Assembly: GCF_029962835.1 (NCBI RefSeq)
Contig: NC_080583.1
Coordinates: 48,835,658 to 48,899,657, forward strand
Source: Magnolia sinica
Taxonomy: Eukaryota; Streptophyta; Magnoliopsida; Magnoliales; Magnoliaceae
Length of the DNA: 64,000 bases
Direction: 5' to 3'
A program made the translations under genes and the position numbers. The notes under the pieces are model-generated. The model saw only the letters and a list, made by a program, of their open reading frames with translations, did no database searches and was not told the origin of the DNA. Of the stretch, positions 12,575 to 23,800 are shown piece by piece (within the stretch, counting starts at the first letter, position 1; the number at the start of each line of letters is the position of its first letter).

Positions 12575-14361
12575 ACTGGCGTGTTCCCTAACATCGGCCC
12601 ATCAACACGCTCTAGTAAGGCAGCGTAATAACCAACACGATAAAGCCAACTGACCTGCACTGGAAAAGTAAAGACCGTGCCCTCAGGTCCGTAGGCTGTC
12701 ACAACCTTGACCTCACAATCTATCTCTACCATCATCTCGGTGAGCCAATCTATACCGAGGATAACGTCGTAGTGCTATAGTGGGGCGACAATAAGGTCAA
12801 CGAGCACTATCCTGCTACCCAAATCTACTGAGCAACCCTCACAAATTCGGGTGACATCTAAAAAGGTCCCTATAGCGGTAATGATTCTCACTCCCTTCAT
12901 AGGAGTAGTATCCAACGCTAGTCGCTTGACTGCTGTGCATGAAATGATGGATATAGTGGACCCAGTGTCCACCAATAAGAAAACTGGAGTACCTTAGATT
13001 TGTGTCGTGACTTCGAAAGCCACAGGTGCTACGTCTGATGCCTCGAATGCCTCAGTTGCAAGTGAGTGCACCCGAGCCTGCTATGAACGGTTCGGCTGTG
13101 GCGCCATGGGCCGTTGAGGCGGCCTAAAGCAAGGTGCCGACGGTCAAAAGGAGGGGTGTGCAGGTGCTATCTATAGAGGTGGATCGAAGATAGCCTGAGG
13201 CATCGGGCGGTTGATCCTATAAGGCGGTGAGAACCCGCTGTTCCTCATTCTGGAGAAGCAATTTGTCTCCATATGGCCTGACCTCTTGCAGTAGGTACAC
13301 CACACGTCTGATCGCCTCATCAGGGCTAGTGGAGCCATAAGCCTGGGCGGTGAATCTGCACGTGGCCTCTTACTGAGAAACGGTCTGCTCGGAAGATCTG
13401 GTCGCGACCTAGGAGCCATAGGTGCTCGCATACGGGACTGCCTGTCCCCGTCCTGCTCCACTCGCATAGACATGCTCACTAGCTCAGCATAGCTGGGTAT
13501 GCTAGCGCAGCACATCTTCGATCGGATCTCAGGTCGCAGACCCTCAAAAAATCACCGCATGTGCATTGGCTCATCGGCCAATATTAACGGAGCGTACCTG
13601 CCCAGCTCCGTGAATCTGTTCTCATACTCCACCACTGTCATCCCTCCCTGTCGGAGGCGAAGGAACTCACTCTCCTTCTCGTGGTGATAAGTGAGGGGAT
13701 AGTACTTCTCATGGAAGCAGGTTTCAAAGGCTGCCTACGTCCATACATATCTGACGGCAATAGTCCAAAGGACACTTTCCCACCAAAGGCTGGCCTCCTT
13801 CTCGAACATAAAGGTGACCAACTCCACCTGCTCTGCCTCAGTACAGTGCAGCGGTTTTAGCATCTTAGAGATGCGGTCAAGCCAATACTCGGCCTCCTTG
13901 GGTCGGTGAGTACCCACAAAGGTAGGAAGCCGCAAGCGCTGAAATCGCTCAAACTGGCCGCTAGCACCTGCATTCCCAGTAGGGGGCGCAAATAGAGCAG
14001 GCGGAGCCACACTCATGCTCTGAGCAAATAATCCCCCTAGGGTGGTAAAGAGCTGTTGGTGCTACTGCTGGTGCTGCAGCTGCTGCTACTGCATCAATAA
14101 CATCATCTGCTCCAGCCTATCAGTAGGAGGAGCAGCCTGAGGCATGTGCGGTGTCGAAGTAGACGCACGGTTCTGCTCTGGAACTGGTGGTGCAACAGGT
14201 GTCGGCCCATTAGTGAGACCAGCGGCCAGCTGAGAATCTGACATAGTAGCTTGAGTCGGGCCCAAACTAGGGTCTGTATGGCTCTCGCTCAGGGGAGGTG
14301 CCCCGTCAGTCGAATCGCCAGAAGTGAGACGTGACGTACTCTATGCAGCCTTAGGTGGCAT
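12575..14361 (-). pseudogene. Chromovirus gag and aspartic protease
   Basis: Start ATG at 14361-14359 (MPPKAA), in one frame to about 12575. The gag core at about 13735-13990 reads RLPTFVGTHRPKEAEYWLDR and LVTFMFEKEASLWWE, matching the retrotransposon gag family. A complete CX2CX4HX4C zinc knuckle (CTYCKRSGHMETNC) is at 13258-13299. The protease active site LVDTGSTISIIS is near 12945-12980. Internal stops, such as those at codon 7 and in the glutamine-rich stretch near 14050-14100, sit where CAG codons are expected. A one-base shift near 12570 separates it from pol. Confidence 0.88.
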
Positions 14362-14658
14362 TCCCTGTATACAACATAAGATGCAACCCAAGTCAAATTT
14401 AGCATATTCACAACTCCTCAACACAACATTCACCCACAGCTTAAAGAAACTTCATGCATTTCATTTACCAAAATTGTCATAATACAGGAGATGCAGTAGT
14501 ACATGAATCATGACAGAAGATGCATGTGAGCTAATTCAAACTAGCTTAAAAACTAAAACATACGACTGAATCTACCATAAGACTAAGCCCAACACGGCTA
14601 TACATAGCAACAAAGAAAGAAACACACAAAGCAACTAAAAGGACGACTACGTGCAGGA

Positions 14659-15912
14659 CTAGTCGTCAGAATCTGGCGATGGTGGAGGTGCACTCTTGTC
14701 CTGTACAGAGCACAGGATGGACCTTAAGGAGCGAGTCACCTTCTTGAATTTCTGTTTCATGAAGGCCTTGGTCTCGTCAACCTTGGTTCAGATTTGTGCG
14801 ATCTCCTGTCGCAGGGTAACCTGGCCCTCTTCCAGTTGAGCCAAGCGAGCTTCCTTGGCAGCCCGATCACTGTCACACTCTCGCGTAGCAGCAGGAGGAG
14901 AGCCTTCATTATTGCCTTGGGCCTCCTCTTCCTCTCCTTCTTACTCTTCTTCTATCTCATCGCCCTCTTCGTCAGTCTCTTCCTCTTCACTCTCCGCCTC
15001 ATCTTCACTCTCTTCACGTCGGGCTCGACGCCGTTGTGGCCCAATTTCCATGTTGTGGAGAGTCGTGTCGTTAATGAAGTGGATCGGCACAAGGAGTTCT
15101 ACGCCAAGTCTGCAGGCGAATTCGCATGCAAGCTTGCATATGAGTCGGCCGAATGGGAGTGAAATGGCCTTCCTAGTAGAGCATGCGGTCAGGACTATCT
15201 CTCGCAGGACGAAGGTAGGCAGGTAAAGGTTGTCTCCCTGCCCCACATGGTATAAGAAGTCCATCATCAAGCGCGTACACTCGCTGCAATTGCTCCACCT
15301 GGGGTACACATTGTACGTGAAGATGTGGTAGAGCAGGTGGAAGTCCTCGGTCATTTTGGACGCTAGGAGACTATTGTTTGGATTCTAGTGAACTAGGTGG
15401 CCGCAAAGGAATCACGTGCGGCGGTCCCTTTCCCGTGCACTTAAAAGATTCTTCTCACTAGCATGGACCTCGCCAAGCGGCATTCCCATAACTCGGGCTA
15501 TCAAGGCAACATTGACTATGAGGTCTCGCCTTCCCACAGGAAATTTGAACTGCAAAGGCTTCAGTGTCGACTCCCGGATATGCGCCCAAAAGGCTCAGAT
15601 AGTGTTCGCATTCGCACGAGACTTGCCCTGAAACACGGGACCCCACCCGGCCTCGACCAGGCGGTCCATTAACAGATATTCCCAAAAGAGCTTCTTCTCC
15701 ACGTGCGCTTCGAAAAGGACCCTACGGCCCTCAAACCTTTCATGAGACAGCTCCGCCAACAGAGCCCTTTCAATGGGAGCTTGGGGATCGAGATCCCGCT
15801 TAGTCCTTATCTCCCGATCGACTCTCGTATCTGAGGCAGCGCTTCTCGGTCTCCTTGAATAAGTATGGCAACTAGGCCCGGCTTCATCCACGGGAGCTCT
15901 CTTCTTCTCCAT
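14659..15912 (-). pseudogene. Extra open frame upstream of gag (plant transposon protein-like)
   Basis: About 418 codons in one frame, from ATG at 15912 (MEKKRAPVDEAGPS) to TAG at 14661-14659, on the same strand as gag. Five internal stops are at 15597-15595, 15414-15412, 15387-15385, 14943-14941 and 14790-14788; several fit TGG-to-TGA or CAG-to-TAG change. The N-terminal half has FEGRRVLFEAHVEKK and FPVGRRDLIVNVALIARVMG. The middle has ARERDRRT and DFHLLYHIFTYNVYP. Then come an acidic run (EESEDEAESEEEE) and a heptad-like end (KEARLAQLEEGQVTLRQEI). The order resembles the domain annotated in plants as putative plant transposon protein, found in TE-derived frames. Its function is unknown. An upstream in-frame ATG at 16029 is possible but adds only a hydrophobic leader. 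Confidence 0.65.
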
Positions 15913-16774
15913 GAGGGAAAGAAGTGTGGAAAGTGAAAATATGGCCACCACAAGCTCAAAGAGAGCCATTTGAGTGAGATAATAATGGGGAATGAGATGG
16001 GTTGTTAGATTCCAAGATTTTTGAGGCACAAAGTGGTGTTTGTATGCTCAAATGAGAGGAAACGAAGGAAGTAGGAGAGGGGTTTTGCTACAAACGATGG
16101 AGGGGCGTAAATCTTAAAGGAAAATGAGGAAATGGGAGAATGGAGGGGAGATTTGAGAAGGGAAACAAGGTTTTTGGGGAGAAATGAGAGCTTGGAGGTG
16201 TGTCAAATGATAGAGGGAAGCAAATGGGAGCAATAAAACGGGTCCCACTTGATTTCGTGAGCCCCACAACGCCCCACCAACGTCGGCCTGACCGGCCAGA
16301 CAGGCTCGGTGCTCCTGACCGGCGAGGGCTCGCCGATCCGGCGATTCCATCGCTGGTCCTTGGACTTACCGGCGATGGCTCGCCCCATGGGCGATGCCAT
16401 CCCCCAGGGGTGCCAGAAACATGCAGGGTTCACTCTAGGTCCCCCCGATTTGTACAATTTTGGGCCCGGAGTCCGTTTGAGTCATTTCGGGTCCTATCTC
16501 ATGCACATTCACGTTTTTCGGGTCGTTTGAAGTTGTAATGGGTAAAATCTTCATCTAAACCCGTTAATTGATGGTCTAGAAGTGATATGGGGTCATTTTA
16601 CGTGACCATTGAGGCCTGCAGGTCCAATTTCGGCAGTCGAGTTCGGTAAATTTTGCCGATTAGCAAAACTGGAAATCCTATGCCTAATCCTACGTTTTGT
16701 CGCTCCCTCCTAAGTTAAAGTATGTCAGTGTGCGTCGTGTGACCATAACCCAAGTCTAGTTTAATCCAAATCAT
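15913..16774 (-). other. Untranslated leader of the chromovirus
   Basis: About 860 bp between primer site and first ATG on the element strand. No conserved motifs. The GC-rich part around 16250-16420 gives frames on both strands without any recognisable domain. Confidence 0.5.
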
Positions 16775-16786
16775 GCTGTGTTACCA
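16775..16786 (-). other. Degenerate primer-binding site, initiator tRNA-Met
   Basis: The minus strand reads TGGTAACACAGC three bases inside the 5' LTR edge, two mismatches from TGGTATCAGAGC. Position and orientation fit minus-strand priming. Confidence 0.7.
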
Positions 16787-16789
16787 ACT

Positions 16790-19700
16790 TGTAACTCCTT
16801 GAAAATCGAGGTTCGAGCATAGGTCCAACTCCCGAGTTTTAACACATTACTTATGCAACATAGATAATAATGATTAAATGTTGTCCATATTAGTGCATTA
16901 AACATAAATGGAATTATACCAAAACAACATATCATACTCCAGAGACAAGTGAGTTTTGCAAGCGGAAGACTGTAATACATGTATAAGATATATGAACTGT
17001 AGTATGTCTCCGAAGTGTGATCATGTTACCAGGTTAAGTATATACATGTATACTCACAAAATGTACAAAATGAATATACATGTGTGCTCCAAAATGCAGA
17101 ATAATAGTGTAAGGGCATCTAGTCAGTGTCCCTGTAGCCCCGGCGATCAGGACACGGCTCACATAAACCCGCCCGATAACTGCATGTAGGAGAATGCCTC
17201 CTCATCATCCTTGAAGTCTGGCTCCGCCTCGTAGGCATCGCCACCACCTGCAGCTAAGACAGAGTCTGGTTGATGTGTACTATACCGTCCCAGAACGTGG
17301 GAGTGAGTGATCAACTCAGTGAAGCTATAAAGCAAAGGTTAACATGTTATCAATTCTGTCAAGCAGTAATGATAAAGCAATACAATAAGCATTCCTAATT
17401 ACTCTGGTTAATGCATGGATGTTATGTATTAATGATGTATGCCCTCGCCTACACTCCCTCTGCGAACTTCATCTCACGGTCGCGGCATGCATCCCTTCCA
17501 CAGTGCTCAACTCCAACGCCAAAGGCACATGCAATGTGGTGCATGAATATGATTACCGAGTTCTTATTAGACCTTTTCATATAGCAGGATTGGGAAGCTA
17601 AGGTACCTCCCTTATATCATTTCCCGAACAATGATCCATTATAGGGTTGTCAGTCCTAGTAAATCTCATACGATGTTGTGGTTCTATGTCACTATAAAGG
17701 GCTCGTCACCTGATCGGTGTAGGCCTAGTTTATACTCTAGTTGCTACGAAAAGGCTCGTCGCCTCAACGCAGTCTCAGAGTATGCTCGAGATCACTACAA
17801 AGGCTCATCACCTGATCAGTGTAGGCCGACAGCTCGAATACAGTGTCCCATACCACCGTATTTAGCTCACGAGGCTGTGTTGCTCACTGGTCACTACGGG
17901 GAGGCTCGTCGCCCCAGCGTAGGCTGACAGCTCGACCACGGTGTCCCATACCACCATGTCCGGCTCATGAGTCTTAGCGAATCGAGGTACTGGGGTTAAC
18001 GGAGTTTTCACTAGTGAGTTTGGTACCTTAGGTTCAAGGAGTAGCGTCAGTACATGGTGAACATACATCGGGTTAATCGGGTTACTTGACGAGCTCAACT
18101 AGTACGAGCGTATGTCGAATCGATTGACATGGTGTGCGTAAGCACTCTGCGTGGCCTAACCACTATCGACAACTCAAGTACGACTCGGATTCATCGAACA
18201 CGTCCGGTGTGGCAAAACAACCTTAGCCATTAATCCAGGACCTGTTACCGATTGCCTGGACTATACCATAGTCCCAAACACACTTCAAATATAATAGGAA
18301 TACGTATGTGCTAGTCCAAAACAGCATGTAGCAACCAACTTAAATATAAGTCTCATTTGAGCATTTCAATGAACACATAGTGTGCATATTAGCATATATA
18401 GGCATTTCAACCATAAAGCACATAGTAGTGTATAGGATACATAAAGGAAAACTATAACCATGGTTAAGAGAATTGAGAATCCTATCTCAACACCCTCATT
18501 ACATGTATTTTAACAAGTAGTTCCTCATTGAGGCATTTTATCAAACACTTAGACTACATATATTACATATATGTAATAACTTAGTTAAAACACATGTTAT
18601 AGTAAATCCTTTCACAAGGAGATGTCACGAGTACAACAATTATACATTTACAATCAATAATCATGGCAAGCATGAATCATAATTCCATATTCAATTAAGC
18701 ATATCAACAAACACATGGATTTCACTATTTTCAACATAGTTCATATATATGTGTAAAGTGCGGGAAACATCGCATTTAGCATGTGTATCATTCAAGTCAG
18801 TCATAAATCATTAACTGATATTGACAGCCTTGAAAACCATAACCTAAACATTTATAGTCTGCACCTTTCGCCGGTAGACTCACAACGAACTCAGTTTAAA
18901 AGCTAAGTCTTTGTCTACGACACCACAACAACCTATAACAGGGAATAGGTTAACTATTCCACCATTTACACTATTGGAAACCCTAAAACAGATTAGGGTT
19001 AGGTTTTCTTACCTAAGAATGGAATCGGAATCGCCAGAATAGCGACACGAGAAGGGTGGTTAAGCACGTGGAGCGGCGGGATTGAATCCGCGGAACAAAT
19101 GCTAACTCTCTCTCTCACTTTCTCTCTCTTTCCTTCTCTTTCTTTTCTCTTCTCTCACCTAGGGTTAAAAATTCGTATGTAAAGGGAGAGAGAGGGTTTA
19201 AGACCCTTATATAGGCCCAGGATTGATGAAAATGGCCCCAGGGCCAAGGTATACTTAGGTTATATCCAAAAGGCGTCTGTTTTAGTCCAACGGAGCTGCT
19301 CTAGAGGCCCCTTTTCTGCGTGCGGTTAGACTTAAGCTCTCTAACATTGGCGCTAGGTCAAGCTGAGTTTTCGGTCTGGTCGGATTTACAGATCAACCGT
19401 AGCGGACCAGTTTCAATTCAACGGTCACCGATACTCAATCAGGGCCACAAGTGCACTGACATGTGTTGAAAATTTTTCCTAATCCGAGGGTGTAATTAGG
19501 TCAGATTTTGATGGTCAGAATCTTTAGATTTGGCCTGCAAGTGAACAACTCAATTCACTTAAGTTTCAGTTCGTTTTCTAAAGATATTCGCGTTTCTCAC
19601 ATACTTCGCTCCAGGCTCAAGTTGTGCGTTTCTGGGTACTGTTAGGACTTGATTTCCGAGATGGTTGTCAAGTCCAACAATCCAGTCATAAACGTCTAGT

Positions 19701-19993
19701 TTCGCGATAGTCGGACTTTCGACGTGTGGTGTAGGTTCGATACGGAGTTTCAAAGTGCTCCCAAGAGCAACTAGGTTTTAAGATAGATCTTAAGTTTTAA
19801 GGTAATGTAACATTAATGATTCTACACGTTTTGGGTCCTGTAAATCATATTTAAAGTGATTAGTGCTAATTTTACAAGTAGTCTAGTGTAGCACTACCTA
19901 ATTCTCGTCTAATTTCTTAAAAGATTTGGTCCTGAGTGATTTCTGCCTGAGGTGATACTCGGGTCTTTATACAGATTTTTTCGACACATTACA
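16790..19993 (-). repeat. 5' LTR of the chromovirus (complete)
   Basis: 3204 bp. It keeps the 18821-19389 block that the partner LTR has lost. That block has a TATA box on the minus strand and a pyrimidine-rich run (19100-19160) that becomes a GA-rich leader in the transcript. Confidence 0.9.
19206..19213 (-). promoter_or_regulatory. TATA box of the chromovirus LTR
   Basis: The minus strand reads GGGCCTATATAAGGGTC. This is the clearest core promoter in the LTR and lies upstream of the GA-rich leader in the transcription direction. It is unique to this LTR. Confidence 0.6.
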
Positions 19994-20298
19994 GGTAGCT
20001 GGGGAGCTAGACGGGGTCCATGCAGTCCAAATAGAGCTCCATCATTAAATGATACACTTTTGCTCCTGTTTAATGAACTTTGTATTTGGAAATGTGTAAG
20101 TCCTATATGGGCGCCACAATTGGAAATTTGGTGATCATCAGAATGTTTTTATTTAATGCATGATTTATTCTAGCTTTGTTGTTGTTAACTCTGATTAATG
20201 ACAAACGGTTCAAATTTATACTGGATTTTATAGGCTAACACTAGGGTTTTTAGAAAATAAGTTATATACTCGGGTCTTGAAAACATGGGGCGTTATAG
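19994..20298 (+). repeat. 3' LTR of the older element, right part
   Basis: Starts with the second copy of the GGTAG duplication and aligns with 1974-2277 of the 5' LTR. It ends GGGGCGTTATA before GTCTA, the target duplication of the older element. Confidence 0.85.
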
Positions 20299-20303
20299 TC
20301 TAT

Positions 20304-20490
20304 GAGTAAATTGTGTATAGAGTTACTTCTGGTTTAGTGCATAGAACTCTATCAAGTCTATCTGGTGGGGCAAAGTCTCTGTCCCTCCCTCCTTTGATGT
20401 ATCTGAGTTTTTTATATGAACACAATTGCATGTGGTGTGTTCCCACCTTTCATTGAAAAAAATGAAAATAAAATGAAAAATGATTAAGAA
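20304..20490 (+). mobile_element. Probable LINE 3' end
   Basis: Directly after the GTCTA duplication the sequence continues with no open frame and ends in an A-rich run (about 20452-20485). Closing the LTR element joins this to the RNase H remnant ending at 1392, as expected for a LINE 3' untranslated region. The link is inferred. Confidence 0.4.
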
Positions 20491-20887
20491 GAATTACGCT
20501 GTACGTTGGCAGAAAAAACTATCAATTTCTATGCACACAACCAATATACAAATGCCGTACTCTGAATAACCCAAGAAGTGGGTCCCACAATAAATGGGTT
20601 GTAAGAAATACTATATAGTGATGATTATTAAATGGATGGTTAACTTGAAATGTATTCAACTATTCAGTTTCCATTTGAAAATATCCATTAAATTGGAGTT
20701 AGGAACATTAACAATCAGATTAGGGGACTGGCCATTCAGTATGTGGTCCACTCTTGTGAGGGGTTAATTCATAGTTGATACATGTAAGCTTATCGAATTC
20801 ATGTAGTTTGTGGGTTATATTGTTGTCATATGTCAAGTTATTCTTTTGGGTGTATTTCAGGTGCTTGGCTAGGTTAATTGATTAAAC
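20491..20887. other. Region upstream of the NOP58 copy
   Basis: No repeat or gene recognised. A TTTCAG just before GTGCTTGGCTAGG, about 26 bases upstream of the ATG, resembles the end of a 5' UTR intron. No clear TATA box was found. Confidence 0.3.
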
Positions 20888-23800
20888 ATGCTCATGATAT
20901 TCGAAACCCCTGCGGGATTTGCAAAGTGTTATATGAGGGGAAGCTTTCAAAAATTGAGTTATGCAACCATGCTCTTTTTTTTCTTTGGTTCTTCGTTATT
21001 TTCCAAATAATTCATTTCTGTGCGTGGGTTGTCCAATTTTGCAATCATTGCAATGGATGTGAGCGTGCAATTTTGTATTGATTGCATATAAAGGTTTTCT
21101 CATTATTCTTAAAATGTCATAAGACTTGTGGAAGGAATTTGCTACATCTAAATCATCTAGACAAGTCAGATGTACTATCTTTATGCTGTTGATTATTGCA
21201 TTTAAACGTTCCTTTTTTCAATTCAATCAATTTCCTACATTGTTATATAAGATTAGTTTTTGTTGTAGTTAATCATTTTTTGAGAAGTGCAACTATGGAA
21301 AAATATGCCATAAGAAGAGTTTACATCTTGAGAAACCAATAAATTTCGATGGATATTGTGAAGCTTGGCTTCTTTATAGATATTTAAATTCTATTAGAAC
21401 ATTTGCTAAGTCTAATAAGCCTTGCTAAGGATATATGTACCTATAGGATTTTCGATCCTCATTGTTGTCATGGCTAGATCTGAGCCATTCATGAGGTAGG
21501 CCCCCACCATGATCATGCACTGACCGAGAAATTAGTCCAGTCTCATCATGTAGGCAAGTTGTGTATGATAAAAGGCCGGCTAGCTTGCTTGCATTCGTTA
21601 GTAGCCTTTCTGATGAGCAAACTGGCTCGATTTTGGGTCAGGTAATAGGGCTCATCTGATAAAGGGATCTTGTGTGCATTTGCCATGTTTGCGCGTGTGC
21701 CACGAAGAGAGGTAGACAAAGGGTACTCAATCCTCTTATAGACGGATGATTTGGATTTTTGAAGTGCGATAGATATCACTGACCAGCAGACCCTTTTCTG
21801 ACCCAAGTTCCCTGTTGTTTCATGTCTGTTTCTCAAAACTTTGTTCACCCATTTCTTCGGAATCTAATATGCATTTATTGTTTCATCAACATCAAGTAGT
21901 GAAGTTGAAAGCTTTTACCAAGTTTGAGAACACCTTGGAAGCCTTATCAGCAGCCACTTTACTGATTGATAGTAAGCCTAGCAAGGGTCTTCGCAAATTT
22001 CTGCGTATTCACTGTGAAGGAGAAACGTTAGTTGTCGTTGATTCAAAGCTAGGAAATGTGATAAAAGAAAATTTGGTAAGTCAGCAAACAGCTTACTAAA
22101 AGCATTCAGTTATTTGACAACTATATGGGATCTTTTGTTATTTTATTGCATTGTGATTAATTGCTTCTTTTTTCCCCTTGTAGCAAATAAAATGTCTTCA
22201 CAACAATGCTATAATGGAGCTGATGAGGGGGGTAACTCATATCTAGGCTTGTTGTACAAGACTTGGCTCCAATGAGCTGGGGTTTGTCACACACCTATCA
22301 AGAAACAAGCTAAAATTCAGCCCTGATAAGGTGAAAATCGTTTTCCTATGACTTAACATTTCCACTTAGTGCTGAAGTTAGATGTACTATTGAATTGTTA
22401 ATTCAATGAAGTTGAAATGTCCAAATGGTAATTACCTTCCTATTTCATGGTGTTTGATATTGGAGCTCATAAGAAATTGATGGGACATTGTCAATAAGTT
22501 TAGAAGATAACTAAAGGAAGAAGTTGAGTTAAACCCACTATCTGTAGGTGCTCAATTGGGAACCCCAGACCTTTTGGAATCGAATAGGTGTTTCTGAGAG
22601 CATGGTGTAGTAAGAATAAGTTTATCTTGCCCCATCCGTGTTCGCTGTTCGAATAGAGCTGAGTTGGAAGCTTTCGTCATGGGCATTAAGCTCATTCATG
22701 AATCTTTCAATGGTCACCCTCTGGTGGAAAGTGACTTGAGAAGTTCTATTTCTGGGACTCTTTGCTTGGTGGGCTCCATTGGAAGAGAAGTTTTGTTGCA
22801 AGTGAAATTCTTCTCGGGGTCCAACCCCATTTAGTTAGGATGAGGCTTGGATGGTGATGATGATGTAGTTGATTTTAGGGTAGAAGGGTCCGCTTTTGCC
22901 ATAATTCATAGAGCTACAATCTTGATTATAGACTCTCTAGCTAATAATGGTGTATTGAGGACATTTCTCATAACTATAATGCAAATTTGTTGCCTTAATG
23001 GATAGGTAGCATTTGATGCTTGTTTTTGTGATAGTTAGATGGGTAGATGGATATACAAAGGGAGGGAGGGACTGTTATCGAGCTCAAATTGAACATTTTT
23101 TCTTATATGTTTGATATTTGCATTTGGTGTATTTATCTGAGCCATCTTTGGATTCACTGTATAAATACCGTAACTAATGTTGTTTTCTACACCTCTCCAA
23201 GTTGTTATGATGATCATTCAGGCCATTGGCTTATTGGATGATCATGACAAGAGCTCAATACATATGCGATGAGGGTCCGTGAATGGTATGGCTGGCATTT
23301 CCCAGAGCTTGCAAAGATCTTAACAGACAATATCCAGTATGCCAAGGTTGTGAAGCTAATGGGCAATCGTGTGAATGCAGTGGGCCTTGATTTCTCTGAG
23401 GTGGACTAGTCAACTTATTTTCTCTATTACACTGGAGTTGCTTTTAAATGTTCTTTGCTTCTAAATTTTTGGTTTGTTTCTGCAAATATTGTCGGAAGAG
23501 GCTGAGACAGCTCTAAAAGAGGCAGCAGCATTATCAATGGGAACTGAAGTTAGTAATCTTGATTTGGTAAATATTAAAGCCCTTTGTGGCCAACTGTTAT
23601 CCCTTTCAGAGTACAAAGCTCAGCTCTATGATTACTGGAGGAGTAGAATGAACACGATTGCCCCTAATCTGAGTGCCCTTGTTGGAGAGCTTGTTGGAGC
23701 TCGCCTCATTGCTCATGGTGGTAGCTTGTTGAACTAGGCAAAGCAACCGGGAAGCACAATTCAGATTCTTGGTGCAGACAAGATATGTTTATTTGATGCT

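Larger units (their letters stand above)
7004..19993 (-). mobile_element. Ty3/gypsy chromovirus, Tekay/Del-like
   Basis: A full-length, minus-strand element in the 3' LTR of an older element. The 5-bp target duplication GGTAG is at 6999-7003 and 19994-19998. On the plus strand it starts TGTAACGCC and ends ACATTACA. Reading on the minus strand, it has a 5' LTR (right), a primer site, an extra frame, gag with zinc knuckle, protease, reverse transcriptase, RNase H, integrase, a chromodomain-like C terminus, a polypurine tract and a 3' LTR. About seven differences in the first 85 bp of the two LTRs suggest an old insertion. Many in-frame stops make it non-autonomous today. Clade assignment rests on domain order, the C-terminal chromodomain and the long LTRs. 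Confidence 0.92.
1398..20298 (+). mobile_element. Non-autonomous LTR retrotransposon, split by a chromovirus
   Basis: GTCTA occurs at 1393-1397 and again at 20299-20303 as the 5-bp target duplication. The element holds an 880-bp 5' LTR, a primer-binding site, about 1 kb of non-coding interior, a purine tract and a 3' LTR of about 4 kb. The 3' LTR is interrupted by the minus-strand chromovirus at 7004-19993. No gag or pol motifs are visible in the interior, so it was mobilised in trans or is a deletion derivative. The left LTR tip reads GGTAACACC against TGTAACACCC on the right, and the 3' end is GCGTTATA rather than a CA end, consistent with point decay. Confidence 0.8.

Noticed and set aside
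14794..15226. Plus-strand frames of about 120 codons
   Set aside because: They are the antisense of the acidic, codon-biased part of the extra chromovirus frame and have no domain of their own.
16200..16538. Overlapping frames on both strands in a GC-rich block
   Set aside because: GC-rich leader of the chromovirus gives few stops; no motif, and frames on both strands are of similar quality.
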